Part shown: piece after piece, positions 51,950 through 61,440 of the stretch | Layout of the letters: the number at the start of each line of letters is the position of its first letter | How positions within the stretch are numbered: the first letter of the stretch is position 1 | Source: Streptomyces regalis | GTDB lineage: Bacteria > Actinomycetota > Actinomycetes > Streptomycetales > Streptomycetaceae | Length of the DNA: 64,000 nt | Assembly: GCF_001509475.1 (NCBI RefSeq) | Contig: NZ_LLZG01000312.1 | Location: 5,971 to 69,970 of the forward strand | Direction of reading: 5' to 3' | The notes under the pieces: model-generated | The model's database searches: none | What the model saw: only the letters and a program-made list of their open reading frames with translations | Told to the model about the DNA's origin: nothing | Program-made: the position numbers and the translations under genes

Positions 51950-54900
51950 GTGTTCGGTCGTTCTTCGCATGTCCGTCGCCGTCGTATGCGTCGTGTGCAC
52001 AGGGCCGTCGTACCTGCCCTCGGCGCCGTCCTGCTCGTGGGCCTCCTGCCCGCGCAGTCGCTGGCGCTGCCGCCCGACCCGGCGGTCGAGGAGAAGGGCC
52101 GCGAGACCCTGGAGCTGGAGACACTCGGCCAGGACGAGCCGGTTGTCGGCGAGACCTTCGAGCGGGACTTGGAGACCCTGAAGGTCGAGGTCCCACAGGA
52201 CCAGGAATCAGCTCCCGCGGGCACGGCCACCGCGCCGGCCGCCGACTCCGGGACGATCAGTTTCGGCTCGACGGCGTCGGCCACCACCCAGGCCTCGGCC
52301 CGCACGGGCACGACCGCCCAGCAGGTCGCCCTGACCCCCGTCGACGACCTCCCCGTCAGTCTCGGCCAGGCCCCGGAGCAGCCGGCCCCCACCGGCACCT
52401 GGTCCGTCCAGGTCTTCGACCGCACCGCGCCCGTCTCCCAGGGCGTCGACGGTGCCCTCGTCAAGGTCCAGGCCCCGGATACCGGCTCCGTCCCGATCTC
52501 GGTCAAGCTCGACTACGCCAAGTTCAAGAACCTCTACGGCGCCGACTGGGCCTCCCGCCTGCGCTTCGTCCAGTTCCCCGAGTGCTACCTGACGACGCCG
52601 GACGTCGAGGCGTGCCAGGTGTACGAGGAACTGGAGACGACCAACGACACCAAGACCCAGTCGATCACGGCGACGGTCGACACGGCGGCGGACGGAACGG
52701 TCACCCCGGCCTCGGCGAAGGCCACCGAGGCCGACGGCCCGTCGATCGCCCAGGCGGCGTTCCGTACCTCGGCAACCCCGGTCGCTGCGACGGGTGACAC
52801 GGCCGTCGTCGGCGCAGTGGACTCCGGCGGTGGCGCGGGCGGCACCTTCAAGGCCACGCCCCTGGTCTCCAATGGCAAGTGGGAGGCGGGCGGTTCGTCG
52901 GGCGCGTTCACCTGGTCGTACCCGCTGCTCGTGCCCGCGGCTCCGGCTGGTCCGGCCCCCAGCATCTCCCTCAGCTACAACTCCCAGACGGTGGACGGCC
53001 GTGTCGCGGTGTCCTCTCCCCAGGCCTCCTGGATCGGAGAGGGCTGGGACTACGACCCCGGCCACATCGAGCGCCGCTACCGCACCTGCCAGGACGACCG
53101 CAAGGCGCTGAAGTCCGGCACGCCCAACAACACTGCCAAGAAGGACAAGACGTCCGACCTGTGCTGGGTGTCGTACAACGCGGTGATGTCGCTGGGCGGC
53201 CGGAGTGTGGAGCTGGTGCGAGACGCGCCGGCGGGCAGCAACCCCGAGACCGACACCGAGATCTACCGCCCCCAGAGCGACGACGGCACTCGCGTCGAGC
53301 GCCGCACCGGCGGCACCAACGGCGACAACAACGGCGAGTACTGGATCGTCACGACCCGGGACGGCACCAAGTACTACTTCGGTCTCAACCAGGTGGGCGG
53401 TGGCCACGCCGACACGGACTCCGTCTCAGCCGTCCCCGTCTTCGGCAACCACCCCGGAGAACCCTGCCACGCCACCGCCTTCGCCGACTCCCGCTGTGGC
53501 GCCGGCAAGAAGCAGGCCTGGCGCTGGGGCCTGGACAAGGTCGTCGACGTGCACGGCAACACGATGGTCGTCAACTGGAAGCAGGAGACGAACTACTACG
53601 CCGTAAAGAAGAAGTTCACGTCCCCGGAGCAGTACGACCGTTACGCCTACCCGAGATCCATCGAGTACGGCATGCGCTCGGACCTGACCAAGCCGTCCGC
53701 CACCGTCGAGTTCGGCGCCGAACAGCGCTGCCTGAAGTCGGAGACGGCCTGCACCGCCGCCAACTTCGCCAAGACCGACGACCCGGGCGCGTACCGCCCC
53801 TGGTGGGACACGCCCGGTAACCTCAACTGCAAGTCCGCGTCGAAGCTGTGCCCGGCGTTCCCGTCCTTCTGGACGCAGATGCGCCTGGACACGGTGACGA
53901 CCAAGGCCGCCCGCGCAGGACAGACCGGCCTCGGCAAGGTCGACACGTACGAGCTTCACCAGTCCTTCCCCGAGGAGTGGTACGACACCTCTCCCGGCCT
54001 CTGGCTGAACTCGATCACCCGTCGCGGCTTCGCCCCTGGCGACACCACCGGCACCCTCCAGCACAAGGACGGCGTCAGCTTCGCCGAGTACTCGGTCGGC
54101 TCCACCTCGCCTCTGCACGGCCGCCTGAAGGATCGCCAACTGCCGAACCTGGTGCCCAGCGGCTCGAACGACCAACGCCCCGCGTTCACCCGCCCCCGCA
54201 TCGGCACCGTCGCCACGGAGTACGGCGGTGACATCGAGGTCGAGTACAAGGGCGGCTGCGCCACCGAGCCGTCCGAGGACAAGGGCGAGAACAACGGCAC
54301 CTGCTATCCCGTCCGCTGGTCGCCGGACGGCGACGAGAAGACACCCGCGAAGGCCTGGTTCAACAAGTACGTCGTCGACTCCGTGACCGAGACCGACAAG
54401 GTCACTGCCCACGGCAAGCCCGTCCACACGACATACCAGTACACGGACCCCGCCTGGGCCAAGAGCGACGACGAGTTCACCCGCCCGTCCCTGCGCACGT
54501 ACAGCGTCTGGCGCGGCTACCGCCAGGTGGCCGTCACCAAGGGCAGCAGCACCAGCAACCAGCCGAACATCCCGCAGGCCCAGTCGTACTCCGAGACCCG
54601 GTACTTCCAGGGAGTGGGCGGCGCGGTCAAGGACTCCACGGGCACGCACACCCTGCTCGCCGACGACGCACCGCAGTACGCCGGCATGACGGCGGAGACC
54701 ATCACCTACCGGGACGCCGACAAGCGGATCCACAAGCGCACGCTCAACTACCCCTGGTCGAAGCAGACCGCGTCCCGCTCGCGGGAGGCCGAGAACGGCA
54801 CGGACATGGATCCGCTGCTCGCGCACCGCAGCGGAATCGAGCGTACGGAGGAGATCCAGCCGGTCGACGGCAGTTGGCGGGCCGTCCGGACGCTGACGAC

Positions 54901-57900
54901 GGTCGACGACACATACGGCCTGCCGATCCAGGTGGAGACCGCTGTGGTCAAGCCGAACGGCAGCACCGGTGAGACCCTCTCCGACCAGACCTGCACCAAG
55001 ACGTCGTATATGCACAACCCATCCGCGTGGCTGATCGGTCTGCCGAAGGAGCAGCGCAGTACGGGCACGTCCTGTGCGGCCCACGACACGGCGGACCCGG
55101 CGACCAAGCTCATCAAGGCGGTGCGGAACAGCTACGACGACCTGGGTTACGCCGAGACACCGACGAAGGGGCAGGTCACCTCCGCTGCCGGGGTCAACGG
55201 CGCCGGAACCTCGTACTCGGTCGTCACCAAGACCACGTACGACCCACTGGGCCGCATCCGCACCATCACCAAGCCGGGCGTCGGCACCACAGAGACGCAG
55301 TACACGCCTGCCGACACGGGCGGACCGGTCACCTCGGTGAAGACGATCAACGCCAAGGGCCACTCCGTCACCACGACCTTCGACCCGGGCCGCAGCCTGG
55401 CGCTGACGATCACTGACGCCAACGGTCGGGTCACGCGCAACGAGTACGACGCCCTCGGCCGCCTGGTGAAGGGCTGGTCGCCGTCGCGTTCCTCGGGTGG
55501 CAAGTCCCCGGACGTGGAGATCGCGTACCAGCTGGCAGTGGCCACCTCCGCCGAGACCAAGCCTGCCGCTGTCACCACGAAGACGCTGAAGGACGACGGT
55601 ACGTACAGCCGTCAGGTGACGATCTACGACGGCCTGATGCGCCAGGTCCAGACTCAGTCCGAGGCGCACGGCCCTGGCCGGATCATCACCGACACGAAGT
55701 ACGACGACCATGGCCTGGTCGGTGAGCAGACGAGCGGCTACCTCGCGAAGGGCGAGCCGGCGGGCGAGTTGTTCGCGGCGAGATCGAAAGCGCTGATCCC
55801 GAGCCGGGTCCAGCACATCTATGACGGTCTGGAGCGGCCGTCGATCCAGCTGACGTACCACGGCGACACCTACAGGGGCGATTACCTCTCGTACACCTTC
55901 TACGACGACACCAGCGCCTTCACGGATCCGGCAGGTTCGACCGCCCCTCAGACGCGCACGTACACCGACGCCCTGGGCCGGGTCACCGCGATCCGCCACT
56001 ACAAGGACAACGCCACCAAGACCAACTGGGAATCTGCCACGGCCGAGACCAGTGGCCGCAAGACGACGTACGAGTACGACGCCCGCGGCTACCGCACGAA
56101 GGTCACCGACCCGGCAGGCAACACCTGGAGCTACACGTACGACGCCCGGGGCCGCGTGACGTCGACCAGCGACCCGGACACCGGCAGGACGGAGACCTGG
56201 TACGACGACGCCGACCGCCCGGTCAAGGTGACGGACGCCAAGTCGCGGACGACGTACACGGACTACGACGAGCTCGGCCGGGTCACGTTCGTCCGTGAGG
56301 GCTCGGCAACCGCCAACCCGGTCAAGTCGTTCACGTACGACAGCCTGCCGGGCGCGCTGGGCCAGCCGGTCGCCTCGACCCGGCACACGTCGGGCGGCGA
56401 CTACATCAACCGGGTCACCGGCTACGACACCGACTACCGGCCCACGGGCAGTGAGACGGTGATCCCGTCGAACATGCTGACCACGGGCCTGGGCGGCACG
56501 TACGCGTACGCGTACACCTACACCCAGACCGGCAAGCCGCACTCGGTCACCTTGCCTGCCGTGGGCGGACTGGCGAAGGAGAAGGTCGTCACCCGCTACA
56601 ACGGTGACGGCCTGGCCGAGTCGACCTCGGGCCTCGCCTGGTACACGTCCGACGCCACCTACTCGCCGTACGGCGAGGTCCTTCGGACCGTGTCCAGCTC
56701 CCAGCCCCACCGGATCTGGACCACCAACTTCGTCGACCCGCACACCGGCAGCCTCCAGCGCACGGTCACCGACCGCGAGACCTCAGGACCGCACCGCATC
56801 ACGGACAGCTACTACTCGTACGACGCGTCCGGCACCATCACGTCGAACGCCCGCAAGCTGTCGGAAGCTTCGGGCTCTACGTGGGACACCCAGTGCTTCA
56901 CCTACGACGTGATGGGCGAGCTGGTGAACGCCTGGACGTCGAACATCACCCCGGCCGGCAACGCCACCGGCTGCAAGGCGTCGAACGGCACGATGTGGGG
57001 CTATCGCACCGACTACCGGAACTCCTCCGGCCCGGTGGCCCACGCCCCGGACACCGCGAGCGACAAGTCGAGCCCGGACGCTTCCTTGTCGTCGACCCTG
57101 GCGGCCACGGCTCCCGACGCGACGACCGTGGCCACGGGCGCGACGGCGTACCGCCAGTCGTTCACCTTCGACTGGCTGGGCAACCGCGCCACGCTGACGG
57201 AACACGACCCAGCGGACGCGACCAAGAACGTCACCTACACGTACGGCTTCGACACCACCGCGCAGCCGCACACGATGAAGTGGATCAGCTCCAACCCGTC
57301 AGGCAGGGGCAGCAGTTACCGATACGACGCCGTGGGCAACACCGAGCTCCGCGACCTGGCCGCCACTACGCAGGACCTGACCTGGACGTCCGAGAACAAG
57401 CTCGACACGATCACCGACGACGGCAAGAAGACGACGTACGTCTACGACGCCGCCGGCAACCGCATCCTGGAGAATTCACCGTCGGGCTCGACGCTCTACC
57501 TGGGCGAGACCGAGGTGACGACGGGCACAACGGGGGCGATCACCAAGGCTTCCCGCGCCTACGCCCAACCCGGCGCACCTACGGTGACCCGAACCACGAG
57601 CAACGGCGCGACGACGGGCCACAAGCTGAACGTCCTGCTGGCGGACCACCTCGGCACGGCCAACACAACTGTGGAAGTGTCGAGCGGTCAGCCCGTCACC
57701 CGCCGCGCTTTCAAGCCGTACGGGGAACTTCGCGGCCCCAAGCCGTCGACATGGCCGAACAAGCGTAGCTACCTGGGCGTTGGCATCGACGACGCGGCCA
57801 CGGGCCTGACACACATTGGCGCCCGCGAGTACGACCAGAACTCGGGCCGGTTCCTTTCCGTGGATCCGATCATCGACATCGCGGACCCGCTGCAGATGAA

Positions 57901-59248
57901 CGGCTACGCCTACTCTAGCAACAGCCCTGTCAGCTTCAGCGACCCCTCGGGTTTGTGTAGGCGGGACATCTGCGGAGACGGCTATCCCGTCGCGGGGGAC
58001 GGGGAACGCGCGGGCTATACGGGTCAGCACAGCGGGGAGAAGCCGTGCACGTCGTGCAACGGACCGGCCACCAGCTACAACTACGACCCCGCAGAGGTAT
58101 TTCCGGGCGTCCGCATCTCGACGAAGTGGAAGGGGCGCGACGAGTTCATCGACCGCTTCTACACATATGTGCATACCGCTAGGTACACCAACGGTGCCCT
58201 TCCAGGCTATTTGACAGACGGGACTAATCCGGAAGGAGCGCAGCAGCAACTCGGCTATTGGGGGCTGAACGTCTGTTGGGCCATGAAGTCGTGTCCCCGA
58301 GCCGTGATGACCAACTTCCTGAACATGTCGATGGGATTCGCGCAAACGGTCAGCGCAATTGCCGGTCCGTGGGGCGGGGCGGGACCGGGGAGATTGGCAG
58401 TTGGCGGCAAACCAGGAAAGGGGATGGCAGGAGGCTGCACCCGATGCTTCCTGGCCGGCACCGATGTCCTCATGGCCGACGGCAGCACCAAGGACATCGA
58501 GGACATTAGAGTCGGTGACGAGGTCAAGGCCACTGATCCCCGCACGGGTGAGTCCGGCCCCAGAAAAGTCACGCGCCTCATCATCACCGAGCACGACAAG
58601 CACTTCAACGAGCTGTCCATCGCAACAGAGGACGGCATCGAGAAGCTGACGGCCACGTACGAGCACCCGTTCTGGTCTCCGTCGGAGGGGGACTGGGTCG
58701 AGGCGGGAGACCTTGAGCCGGGCATGACGCTCCTCACGGACGAGGGCGACACCGTCATCGTCACCGCCAACCGCTCCTTCACCAAGCACGCTCGTACGTA
58801 CAACCTCACGGTTGACGACCTGCACACGTACTATGTGCTGGCGGGCGAGACTCCCATCCTGGTTCACAATTCCAATTGCCTCATTGACGGAAGTGGTCCG
58901 GTCAAGGGTGTACTTGAGGTGAGCGACCGGGTGAAATCTGTCGGCGCGGTGAGGAACTTCAGCCCAAAGGGTGAGAGGGACTTCATCTTCGATCCGACCA
59001 CAGGGCGCTTCGCGACTGGAGCCGACCAAGGTGTTGGTGGCCATGATTTCCTGGGGAGCGCGGTTGGCGCCGACAAGTCGACGATGGTCGGCGGTCGTCT
59101 ACGCCGGGGGCCGAATGGGGAATTGCAGACCAATCAGTGGTCCGGGCATTATGGAATGAACTGGAATGACTCGGCAAGGAAGGCGTTCCAGGACTTCATG
59201 GGTCAGCACGGGATAACCGTGAGTCACACCCCGAGCATGCATTGGTAG
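51950..59248 (+). CDS. RHS-repeat polymorphic toxin with C-terminal HINT domain
   Basis: A protein of about 2432 residues. The start is GTG 51950 (GGGGGGA eight bases upstream); GTG 51929 is the alternative. A signal peptide (VPALGAVLLVGLLPAQSLA) implies Sec export. Many YD/RHS repeats fill the middle (YDARGYRTKVTDPAGNTW, YDELGRVTFVREG). The RHS core ends GAREYDQNSGRFLSVDPI ... GYAYSSNSPVSFSDPSGL. A HINT protease follows at residues 2166-2307, from CFLAGTDVLMADGSTKDIED to TPILVHN. The last 125 residues form the tip, with SGHYGMNW and GITVSHTP; I think it resembles polymorphic toxin type 43, an unverified call. Autocleavage by HINT would free the tip. Confidence 0.9.
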   Translation: MFGRSSHVRRRRMRRVHRAVVPALGAVLLVGLLPAQSLALPPDPAVEEKGRETLELETLGQDEPVVGETFERDLETLKVEVPQDQESAPAGTATAPAADSGTISFGSTASATTQASARTGTTAQQVALTPVDDLPVSLGQAPEQPAPTGTWSVQVFDRTAPVSQGVDGALVKVQAPDTGSVPISVKLDYAKFKNLYGADWASRLRFVQFPECYLTTPDVEACQVYEELETTNDTKTQSITATVDTAADGTVTPASAKATEADGPSIAQAAFRTSATPVAATGDTAVVGAVDSGGGAGGTFKATPLVSNGKWEAGGSSGAFTWSYPLLVPAAPAGPAPSISLSYNSQTVDGRVAVSSPQASWIGEGWDYDPGHIERRYRTCQDDRKALKSGTPNNTAKKDKTSDLCWVSYNAVMSLGGRSVELVRDAPAGSNPETDTEIYRPQSDDGTRVERRTGGTNGDNNGEYWIVTTRDGTKYYFGLNQVGGGHADTDSVSAVPVFGNHPGEPCHATAFADSRCGAGKKQAWRWGLDKVVDVHGNTMVVNWKQETNYYAVKKKFTSPEQYDRYAYPRSIEYGMRSDLTKPSATVEFGAEQRCLKSETACTAANFAKTDDPGAYRPWWDTPGNLNCKSASKLCPAFPSFWTQMRLDTVTTKAARAGQTGLGKVDTYELHQSFPEEWYDTSPGLWLNSITRRGFAPGDTTGTLQHKDGVSFAEYSVGSTSPLHGRLKDRQLPNLVPSGSNDQRPAFTRPRIGTVATEYGGDIEVEYKGGCATEPSEDKGENNGTCYPVRWSPDGDEKTPAKAWFNKYVVDSVTETDKVTAHGKPVHTTYQYTDPAWAKSDDEFTRPSLRTYSVWRGYRQVAVTKGSSTSNQPNIPQAQSYSETRYFQGVGGAVKDSTGTHTLLADDAPQYAGMTAETITYRDADKRIHKRTLNYPWSKQTASRSREAENGTDMDPLLAHRSGIERTEEIQPVDGSWRAVRTLTTVDDTYGLPIQVETAVVKPNGSTGETLSDQTCTKTSYMHNPSAWLIGLPKEQRSTGTSCAAHDTADPATKLIKAVRNSYDDLGYAETPTKGQVTSAAGVNGAGTSYSVVTKTTYDPLGRIRTITKPGVGTTETQYTPADTGGPVTSVKTINAKGHSVTTTFDPGRSLALTITDANGRVTRNEYDALGRLVKGWSPSRSSGGKSPDVEIAYQLAVATSAETKPAAVTTKTLKDDGTYSRQVTIYDGLMRQVQTQSEAHGPGRIITDTKYDDHGLVGEQTSGYLAKGEPAGELFAARSKALIPSRVQHIYDGLERPSIQLTYHGDTYRGDYLSYTFYDDTSAFTDPAGSTAPQTRTYTDALGRVTAIRHYKDNATKTNWESATAETSGRKTTYEYDARGYRTKVTDPAGNTWSYTYDARGRVTSTSDPDTGRTETWYDDADRPVKVTDAKSRTTYTDYDELGRVTFVREGSATANPVKSFTYDSLPGALGQPVASTRHTSGGDYINRVTGYDTDYRPTGSETVIPSNMLTTGLGGTYAYAYTYTQTGKPHSVTLPAVGGLAKEKVVTRYNGDGLAESTSGLAWYTSDATYSPYGEVLRTVSSSQPHRIWTTNFVDPHTGSLQRTVTDRETSGPHRITDSYYSYDASGTITSNARKLSEASGSTWDTQCFTYDVMGELVNAWTSNITPAGNATGCKASNGTMWGYRTDYRNSSGPVAHAPDTASDKSSPDASLSSTLAATAPDATTVATGATAYRQSFTFDWLGNRATLTEHDPADATKNVTYTYGFDTTAQPHTMKWISSNPSGRGSSYRYDAVGNTELRDLAATTQDLTWTSENKLDTITDDGKKTTYVYDAAGNRILENSPSGSTLYLGETEVTTGTTGAITKASRAYAQPGAPTVTRTTSNGATTGHKLNVLLADHLGTANTTVEVSSGQPVTRRAFKPYGELRGPKPSTWPNKRSYLGVGIDDAATGLTHIGAREYDQNSGRFLSVDPIIDIADPLQMNGYAYSSNSPVSFSDPSGLCRRDICGDGYPVAGDGERAGYTGQHSGEKPCTSCNGPATSYNYDPAEVFPGVRISTKWKGRDEFIDRFYTYVHTARYTNGALPGYLTDGTNPEGAQQQLGYWGLNVCWAMKSCPRAVMTNFLNMSMGFAQTVSAIAGPWGGAGPGRLAVGGKPGKGMAGGCTRCFLAGTDVLMADGSTKDIEDIRVGDEVKATDPRTGESGPRKVTRLIITEHDKHFNELSIATEDGIEKLTATYEHPFWSPSEGDWVEAGDLEPGMTLLTDEGDTVIVTANRSFTKHARTYNLTVDDLHTYYVLAGETPILVHNSNCLIDGSGPVKGVLEVSDRVKSVGAVRNFSPKGERDFIFDPTTGRFATGADQGVGGHDFLGSAVGADKSTMVGGRLRRGPNGELQTNQWSGHYGMNWNDSARKAFQDFMGQHGITVSHTPSMHW

Positions 59249-59291
59249 GCAAAGTGGCATCCTGGCGGATCCTCCTCATGAGGCAGGTGCG

Positions 59292-59801
59292 GTGACAGTG
59301 AGTGATCTGATGGTCGAGCTCTCAGCTGTGCCCGAGAGCTGTTGGATCGTCTCTTCCTACCCGGATCAGGCCGGAGCCGTTGCATGGCTACCGCTGTCGC
59401 AGATCAGTACGACGGGAATTTGGTTGGGGTTCGACCGGAAAGGGGTGTGGACGCTGGGAAGGCTCGAAGGTGCAGTCGAATCCTCGGCGGGGAGCTTGCC
59501 CTCGTCTTGGGTGACGATCCTGGAATCAGACGAGAGGTCACTTCGAGCAGGATTGGATGCTGCTGCTGAACGGTTCGGACTGTCGCCCGAAAATGTTCAG
59601 AATCTGGTCCCCATCGAAGATGTGCTAACGGTGGCGATCAGAAGTCGAAGTAGTCACTGGGTAGAGCGAGCGGTCCACTGGATGCTGGATAGGGGTATCT
59701 CGCAAGAGCATTTGGAGCTCCTGCGGGAATTGTCCACCGCCAAATGGGCAAATCAACGGACTCGACATATTGCCAGACGCCTAGTGAAGGAATCCGAGTA
59801 G
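59292..59801 (+). CDS. Candidate immunity protein for the RHS toxin
   Basis: A 169-residue acidic soluble protein, 43 bp after the toxin stop and codirectional. The start is GTG 59292, or 59298 as alternative; GAGGCAGG is just upstream. It reads MTVSDLMVELSAVPESCWIV and ends in a helical, basic tail. It has no signal peptide, as expected for an immunity protein neutralising toxin in the cytoplasm. GC content is lower than the chromosome average, like the toxin tip. I do not recognise the family; the immunity role follows from position only. Confidence 0.7.
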   Translation: MTVSDLMVELSAVPESCWIVSSYPDQAGAVAWLPLSQISTTGIWLGFDRKGVWTLGRLEGAVESSAGSLPSSWVTILESDERSLRAGLDAAAERFGLSPENVQNLVPIEDVLTVAIRSRSSHWVERAVHWMLDRGISQEHLELLRELSTAKWANQRTRHIARRLVKESE

Positions 59802-59860
59802 TAAAAGGCGGATGTCCTCCCGGAAAGGGCTATGGTTGGCGGCAGGTCGAGTCCGGAGAA

Positions 59861-59920
59861 TTTCCTTCCTGGGAGGTTTACAGAGTTCGACCGTAAACTT
59901 AAGAAGTGTCAGGAAGGAAA
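59861..59920 (+). other. 60-nt nested hairpin over a ribosome site
   Basis: TTTCCTTCCTG (59861-59871) pairs with CAGGAAGGAAA (59910-59920). Inside, GTTTAC (59876-59881) pairs with GTAAAC (59893-59898). The right arm contains the AGGAAGGAAAGG ribosome site of the next frame (59930). It could hide that site or stop transcription after the immunity gene. Confidence 0.6.
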
Positions 59921-59929
59921 GGTGGCGTA

Positions 59930-60180
59930 ATGGTTCCATCGGTAAAAGTCTTCTTCCAAGAAGTGCGTGCAGCCTATGCTGAAGCAGCAATGAGGCTGGG
60001 TCTCGACGGACCGGAAGAGGCCGAAGATGTGATCCCGGTTTCTAGCTACAGGCTTGCTGAAGAGGAGCTCCGCATGGGGAGCCATCGCAACTGGGCGCCC
60101 TGTACGTGATCGGGAAAATGGTGATGAGCCCGTTCGGTCTTGAGAAGAGTCAAGGCGAGACTCAACGGGAGGCGGGTTCA
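59930..60180 (+). pseudogene. Small frameshifted ORF after the immunity gene
   Basis: ATG 59930 with the strong site AGGAAGGAAAGG gives MVPSVKVFFQEVRAAYAEAA and continues to DVIPVSSYRLAEEELR, then stops at 60109. Coding character appears to continue in another frame (QLGALYVIGKMVMSPFGL, from about 60088) up to the next start at 60181. A frameshift near 60070 would join the pieces. Composition is low-GC, like the immunity genes around it. Function is unknown. Confidence 0.45.
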
Positions 60181-61126
60181 GTGGATATCTTCGACGCGAT
60201 CAATGCCAACCTTTCGCATGAACTGGTGGCAGAGCTCACCATTTTTGACGCCGAGAGTGCAGGGTTGTCCGACTGCGCTTTCCGGTGGCTCACAGAGGGC
60301 GGGCGTTCGCGAACTCACAGGCATCGATATCCTCCGGAGTGTTGAGCGGCACAGAATCTCCGGCGAGGGGTCCTCTCGGGTTCCCGCCCTGAAACCACAT
60401 GGCGACTCGAACCGATGGTCCTATGTTTCGGTGGCCCCGCGCGACACATTCGACGTCCGCTACAACCCTTACGTGCCGGAAGTCTTCCCCTGGTTGATGA
60501 GGTTCATCGATGACCGGCCGGAGTCGGTCTCCGTGAAGAGCGGGAAATTTACAGACGGCGGCGAAATCGGTGACTCCGATGTCTGGATCTCAGCTACCTT
60601 CGACGAGAACCTTCCAGAATATGTGAAGCTGGTCATCTACATGGATGAGACGGAACTTCTCGAGCCGGAGAAGTCCCAAGAAACGCAGGACCGTCTCCTG
60701 CGGTCCGTCCGGTGGGTCTGCGACCGGTACAACGTGGTGTACGGGCATCTCTCCTACCATCACGCCTGTGAAATGACGGAGCGTGAGCGTTTCCTCCGGG
60801 GTGAGGCCGGTGACCCGACGCTCAATACCCCTCGGTGGCGCTCGGAGCTGCGGGGTTATTCATGGCTCATGGTCATCTCCGCTGACGTTGCCGTCAGATT
60901 GGGAGGCGCCGACTCCCTGCGGGATTCTCAGGCTTTCCACTCCGTGATCGCGCTGCCCAACGGATCCCTGCTCCTTCAGGCCACGCCGACGTTCCGGGAG
61001 TACCGCGGCCCGGCGGTCGAGAACGTCTACCGCGCCGTGCGGGACGTCCTCGTAACCGGCGAGTTCCGAGCCCTCTCGCCCATGCCCGGCGTACCTCCCG
61101 CCCACATGGTCGTCCTGCCGGACTGA
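60181..61126 (+). pseudogene. Frameshifted immunity-like gene
   Basis: GTG 60181 has GGGAGGCGGG upstream and starts MDIFDAINANLSHELVAELT, reaching FRWLTEGGR before a stop at 60345. The remaining protein continues in the +1 frame from about 60302 (GVRELTGIDILRSVERHRIS) to the stop at 61126. Its end (RGYSWLMVISADVAVRLGGA, then ALPNGSLLLQATP) resembles DUF3396/Imm-type immunity proteins, a tentative match. Joined, it would be about 315 residues. The break lies in the G-rich GAGGGCGGGCG stretch. It is either a real pseudogene or one base-call error. Confidence 0.6.
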
Positions 61127-61234
61127 ACGGCAGGAGCCTTGTGCGACGGACCTCGCGCCGACGCGAGACGGGGGCACGGCCTTCATGGACGTACGGAATT
61201 CGACGTCAGGAGTGGCGCGTGATCAGCGCTCACT

Positions 61235-61426
61235 TCAGGCTCCTGGATCGCTCAGGCCCCTGAGAGCGGATATCAGTGCGCCGAGTTGTCGGGAGCCGGT
61301 GGTCAGGATCGTCTCCGGCTCATCGCTTTCGCGGAAGAGGATGTCTCCGGTAGAGGTGGCAGCGACGTAGACGCAGTTCGAGCCGTCGCCGCTGTAGGTG
61401 GACTTCTGCCAGTGGGTGGTCTGCAT
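61235..61426 (-). CDS. DUF397 small protein (second cassette)
   Basis: A 63-residue DUF397 protein: WQKSTYSGDGSNCVYVAATS, then GDILFRESDEP and a C-terminal helix. It lies 14 bp downstream of its XRE/DUF5753 partner and on the same strand. Compared with the copy at 2806-3012 it shares the WQKS-SG-C signature but differs elsewhere, so the two cassettes are not recent duplicates. Confidence 0.88.
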   Translation of the reverse strand: MQTTHWQKSTYSGDGSNCVYVAATSTGDILFRESDEPETILTTGSRQLGALISALRGLSDPGA

Positions 61427-61440
61427 GGTTGTGGTCTCTT

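Noticed and set aside
53426..56743. 1105-codon minus-strand open frame inside the RHS gene
   Set aside because: It is the complement of the YD repeats and shows only repeat-derived low complexity.
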